48,195 nucleotides of DNA from Candidatus Blackburnbacteria bacterium (GTDB lineage Bacteria > Patescibacteriota > Microgenomatia > UBA8517 > UBA10165): the NCBI GenBank assembly GCA_016183565.1, contig JACPEJ010000001.1:1-48195 (forward strand), read 5' to 3'. The notes below the pieces were generated by a model. The model worked only from the letters and a program-made list of their open reading frames with translations, searched no databases and was not told where the DNA came from. Below, piece by piece: positions 46,618 to 48,195 of this stretch. The position numbers were made by a program, and so were the translations under genes. Positions within the stretch are counted from its first letter, which is position 1. Each line of letters begins with the position of its first letter.

Positions 46618-47274
46618 CTAGAATCCCTTCGCTAGTTCCATTAGTACCTCATCAGGGTTTTTGGCGAGAACTACGGCTGAGGAGACTGCCACGCCAGCTG
46701 CGCCTAATTTCAAGCTTGTTTTGACGTCAGTAGAGTCTTTCACTCCCGCTCCCACGATAAGGGGGACTCCGCTTTTTTTTGCTATCTTACTTGCTTTTTC
46801 AATAATGTCAGGTTTTGCTTTTGCAACTGAGGTGTTTTGTGAGGCAATGAGTTCTGGTGGTTCAAGAGCAACAAAGTTGGGCTTAAGAGCAACTATTTCT
46901 TCGAGTTCTTTTAAATCTTTAGCAAATACCATTATATAAAGCCCTACAGATTTACATCTTTCAATAGCTTTTTTAAGATCAGAAAAATTAGAATACTTGT
47001 GTTCAGAGTGGTTAAGGAAGGTACCTACTACTCCCTGGGCGGCAACTGCCTCTGGTAAAATCCAGCCGGTATTTTGGCCAGGTTCTATACTATCCACATG
47101 CTGTACCCAAATATCATAAAGGGAAGTATTAACACAAAGCCTTGCGTCTGCAATTTGAACTGCGGGAACAACAGGCAATCGCGCCTTGGCTTGGCATTTA
47201 TTAATTTTTTGGATAAGTTCAACTGCTTTTGGACCAGTTGCTTCTTTGTGGGTTTTGAAGTTAACGAAAATCAC
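46618..47274 (-). CDS. tpiA: Triosephosphate isomerase, archaeal type
   Basis: 218 residues from GTG 47274, which overlaps the cupredoxin TGA (GTGA); an upstream in-frame start would run through the cupredoxin gene. VNFKTHKEATG (catalytic Lys), FLNHSEHKYS (catalytic His), VALEPPELI (catalytic Glu), and the phosphate loop VGAGVKD and GVAVSSAVV. Length and motif order match archaeal TIM rather than the ~250-residue bacterial form. Confidence 0.92.
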   Translation of the reverse strand: MIFVNFKTHKEATGPKAVELIQKINKCQAKARLPVVPAVQIADARLCVNTSLYDIWVQHVDSIEPGQNTGWILPEAVAAQGVVGTFLNHSEHKYSNFSDLKKAIERCKSVGLYIMVFAKDLKELEEIVALKPNFVALEPPELIASQNTSVAKAKPDIIEKASKIAKKSGVPLIVGAGVKDSTDVKTSLKLGAAGVAVSSAVVLAKNPDEVLMELAKGF

Positions 47275-47720
47275 TTTACTATTACTTTTCCTTCCATTCC
47301 GAGGGCTTGGTGGCCGCCAACATTGCATACAAATGGATATTCGCCGGCTTTATCCGGAGTAACTTCTACGGATATTGATTGCCCTTGGGGAATAACTTCG
47401 GTTTGTATACCTAACTCATAAACGACAAAGTTATGGGGGGATGTGCCCTCGTTTTTAAAAGTAATTCTGGTTTTTTCTCCTTTATTAAGGGTAATAGTAT
47501 TGGGAGAAAAACTATATTCTTTTCCAGAAACTTCTACTGTTCGCATTGTTTCTGGGAGTGACTCGGCAGATTCACCTCCAGTATTCCCTATATCAACAGA
47601 ACTTTCTCTAGTTTGAAGCTGAGGGGTTTTGGTTAATATGAGATTTTTTGTAATAAAAAAACCGGCGATAGCAACTACTCCTAAAATTCCGATACCAATT
47701 AAGAAAAGCTTGTTTTGCAT
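47271..47720 (-). CDS. Membrane-anchored cupredoxin
   Basis: 149 residues from MQNKLFLIG (47720). An N-terminal signal/anchor helix is followed by a disordered linker and a plastocyanin-like domain. Type 1 copper ligands are seen as His in GTSPHNFVV and Cys, His, Met in YPFVCNVGGHQALGM. It probably carries electrons or copper outside the membrane. Translationally coupled to tpiA; no respiratory gene is visible in this window. Confidence 0.88.
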   Translation of the reverse strand: MQNKLFLIGIGILGVVAIAGFFITKNLILTKTPQLQTRESSVDIGNTGGESAESLPETMRTVEVSGKEYSFSPNTITLNKGEKTRITFKNEGTSPHNFVVYELGIQTEVIPQGQSISVEVTPDKAGEYPFVCNVGGHQALGMEGKVIVK

Positions 47721-47817
47721 CTTACTGTTGATTGATTGCCCCTTCCCGCCGCATTTTCGCATTCGGCTTTTTAGTATTGTTCATACACGCCTCATGCCAA
47801 AATTGCTGGCGGGTGTG

Positions 47818-47842
47818 CCCCAATTGTATTAACCAATTGGGG
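47818..47842. repeat. CCCCAATTG inverted repeat
   Basis: Perfect 9-bp arms CCCCAATTG/CAATTGGGG around a 7-nt loop, in the divergent region between the cupredoxin and the 47888 gene. A TTGACA (47844-47849) follows immediately, so an operator is plausible. Confidence 0.55.
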
Positions 47843-47887
47843 CTTGACAAGAAGGGCAAAATCCTATTGATTAAATATATAACCTTT

Positions 47888-48195
47888 ATGTCTATAAGCG
47901 CAAGAACCACTATTAAGGTTCTTTTGTTAGCGCTACCTTTGATAGCTCTGTTTATTTTTGCTCCTCGAGCTTTTGCTCTTGAAAATCCACAATCATATTT
48001 TGACTGGAATACATACAATCCCCCACAAGTACTAGGAATTAAGGCTTTTGCTCAAGAAGAAACCACTTCTGTTGCAACAGATATTCCACAGCCAACTGCG
48101 ACGACGCAGGTAATTGAGCCTCAAGAAACAGCTGATGTTGACTATAGGGCATATGAGCAACATGACTATTTTCTAGGTTTTGTTTCTGCTTGGAC
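47888..48195 (+). CDS. Secreted protein, N-terminal part (runs off window)
   Basis: At least 102 residues. MSISARTTIKVLLLALPLIA with FIFAPRAFA gives a typical Sec signal peptide (cleavage likely after RAFA). The mature start ENPQSYFDWNTYNPPQVLG is followed by a Thr/Gln/Glu-rich linker and YRAYEQHDYFLGF. The 3' end is outside the window, so no family can be named. Confidence 0.7.
   Translation, partial: MSISARTTIKVLLLALPLIALFIFAPRAFALENPQSYFDWNTYNPPQVLGIKAFAQEETTSVATDIPQPTATTQVIEPQETADVDYRAYEQHDYFLGFVSAW

Noticed and set aside
47275-47328. Upstream start for TIM within the cupredoxin gene
   Set aside because: The residues (QCWRPPSPRNGRK) have no TIM character, while GTG 47274 overlaps the cupredoxin stop and begins at the conserved first strand.

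Overview
The window looks like a chromosomal segment of a Candidate Phyla Radiation (Patescibacteria) bacterium, most likely of the Microgenomates type. The basis is gene content: a huge NVGIGTT-repeat surface protein, class II ribonucleotide reductase beside NrdR and a PduO-type cobalamin adenosyltransferase, archaeal-type FBP aldolase and triosephosphate isomerase, DUF5667 and four-helix-bundle proteins, paired PBP1A genes, and many small toxin-antitoxin modules. No rRNA is present, so the phylum call is an inference.

Layout. 1-9367 (+): one very large surface/adhesin gene, entering from outside the window, with an apparent 1-base frameshift near 4806-4813 and three mini-inteins. 9401-10445: four-helix-bundle gene, then tRNA-Ala(CGC) and tRNA-Ala(GGC). 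10446-20535: O-antigen-ligase-like/TPR protein, LysM-M23 peptidase, Rho, RadA, an S1 protein, a PIN/Phd module and a membrane protein. 20536-21540: a mostly non-coding stretch holding a candidate long structured RNA and tRNA-Ile(UAU). 21594-22134: BrnT/BrnA. 22137-30591: TraD/VirB4-like ATPase, cobalamin adenosyltransferase, intein-bearing class II RNR, NrdR and a DUF5667 protein. 30682-36852: MazF/RHH, PBP1A, PIN/RHH, a second PBP1A. 37153-38725: a hypothetical gene and a Fic module flanked by 84-bp direct repeats. 38726-47720 (-): central carbon metabolism (2-hydroxyacid dehydrogenase, PfkB kinase, class I aldolase, DeoC, LOG, GAPDH, PGK, TIM) plus a cupredoxin and several very small genes.

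Main discovery candidate. Four antisense two-RNA cassettes lie inside the giant surface gene, on its minus strand. Each has (i) a promoter (TTGAnn-N17/18-nAnnnT) whose expected +1, exactly 7 nt past the -10 box in all four, is the first base of (ii) RNA A, a 74-77 nt tRNA-like RNA with a shortened D-arm, intact T-arm, G3.U70 pair and A73, but an acceptor stem extended to 10-12 bp so that no free 3' end remains; (iii) a second promoter, TTGACA-N17-TAnnnT; and (iv) RNA B, about 67 nt, whose first nucleotides are complementary over 14-16 nt to the anticodon arm of its own partner A, ending in an intrinsic terminator. The complementary segments differ completely between cassettes, yet each B matches its own A. 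Three cassettes sit in intein passenger regions and one in the surface-protein tail. A third intein carries a nuclease-like passenger plus another small RNA with the same promoter style. I do not recognise this arrangement as a described family.
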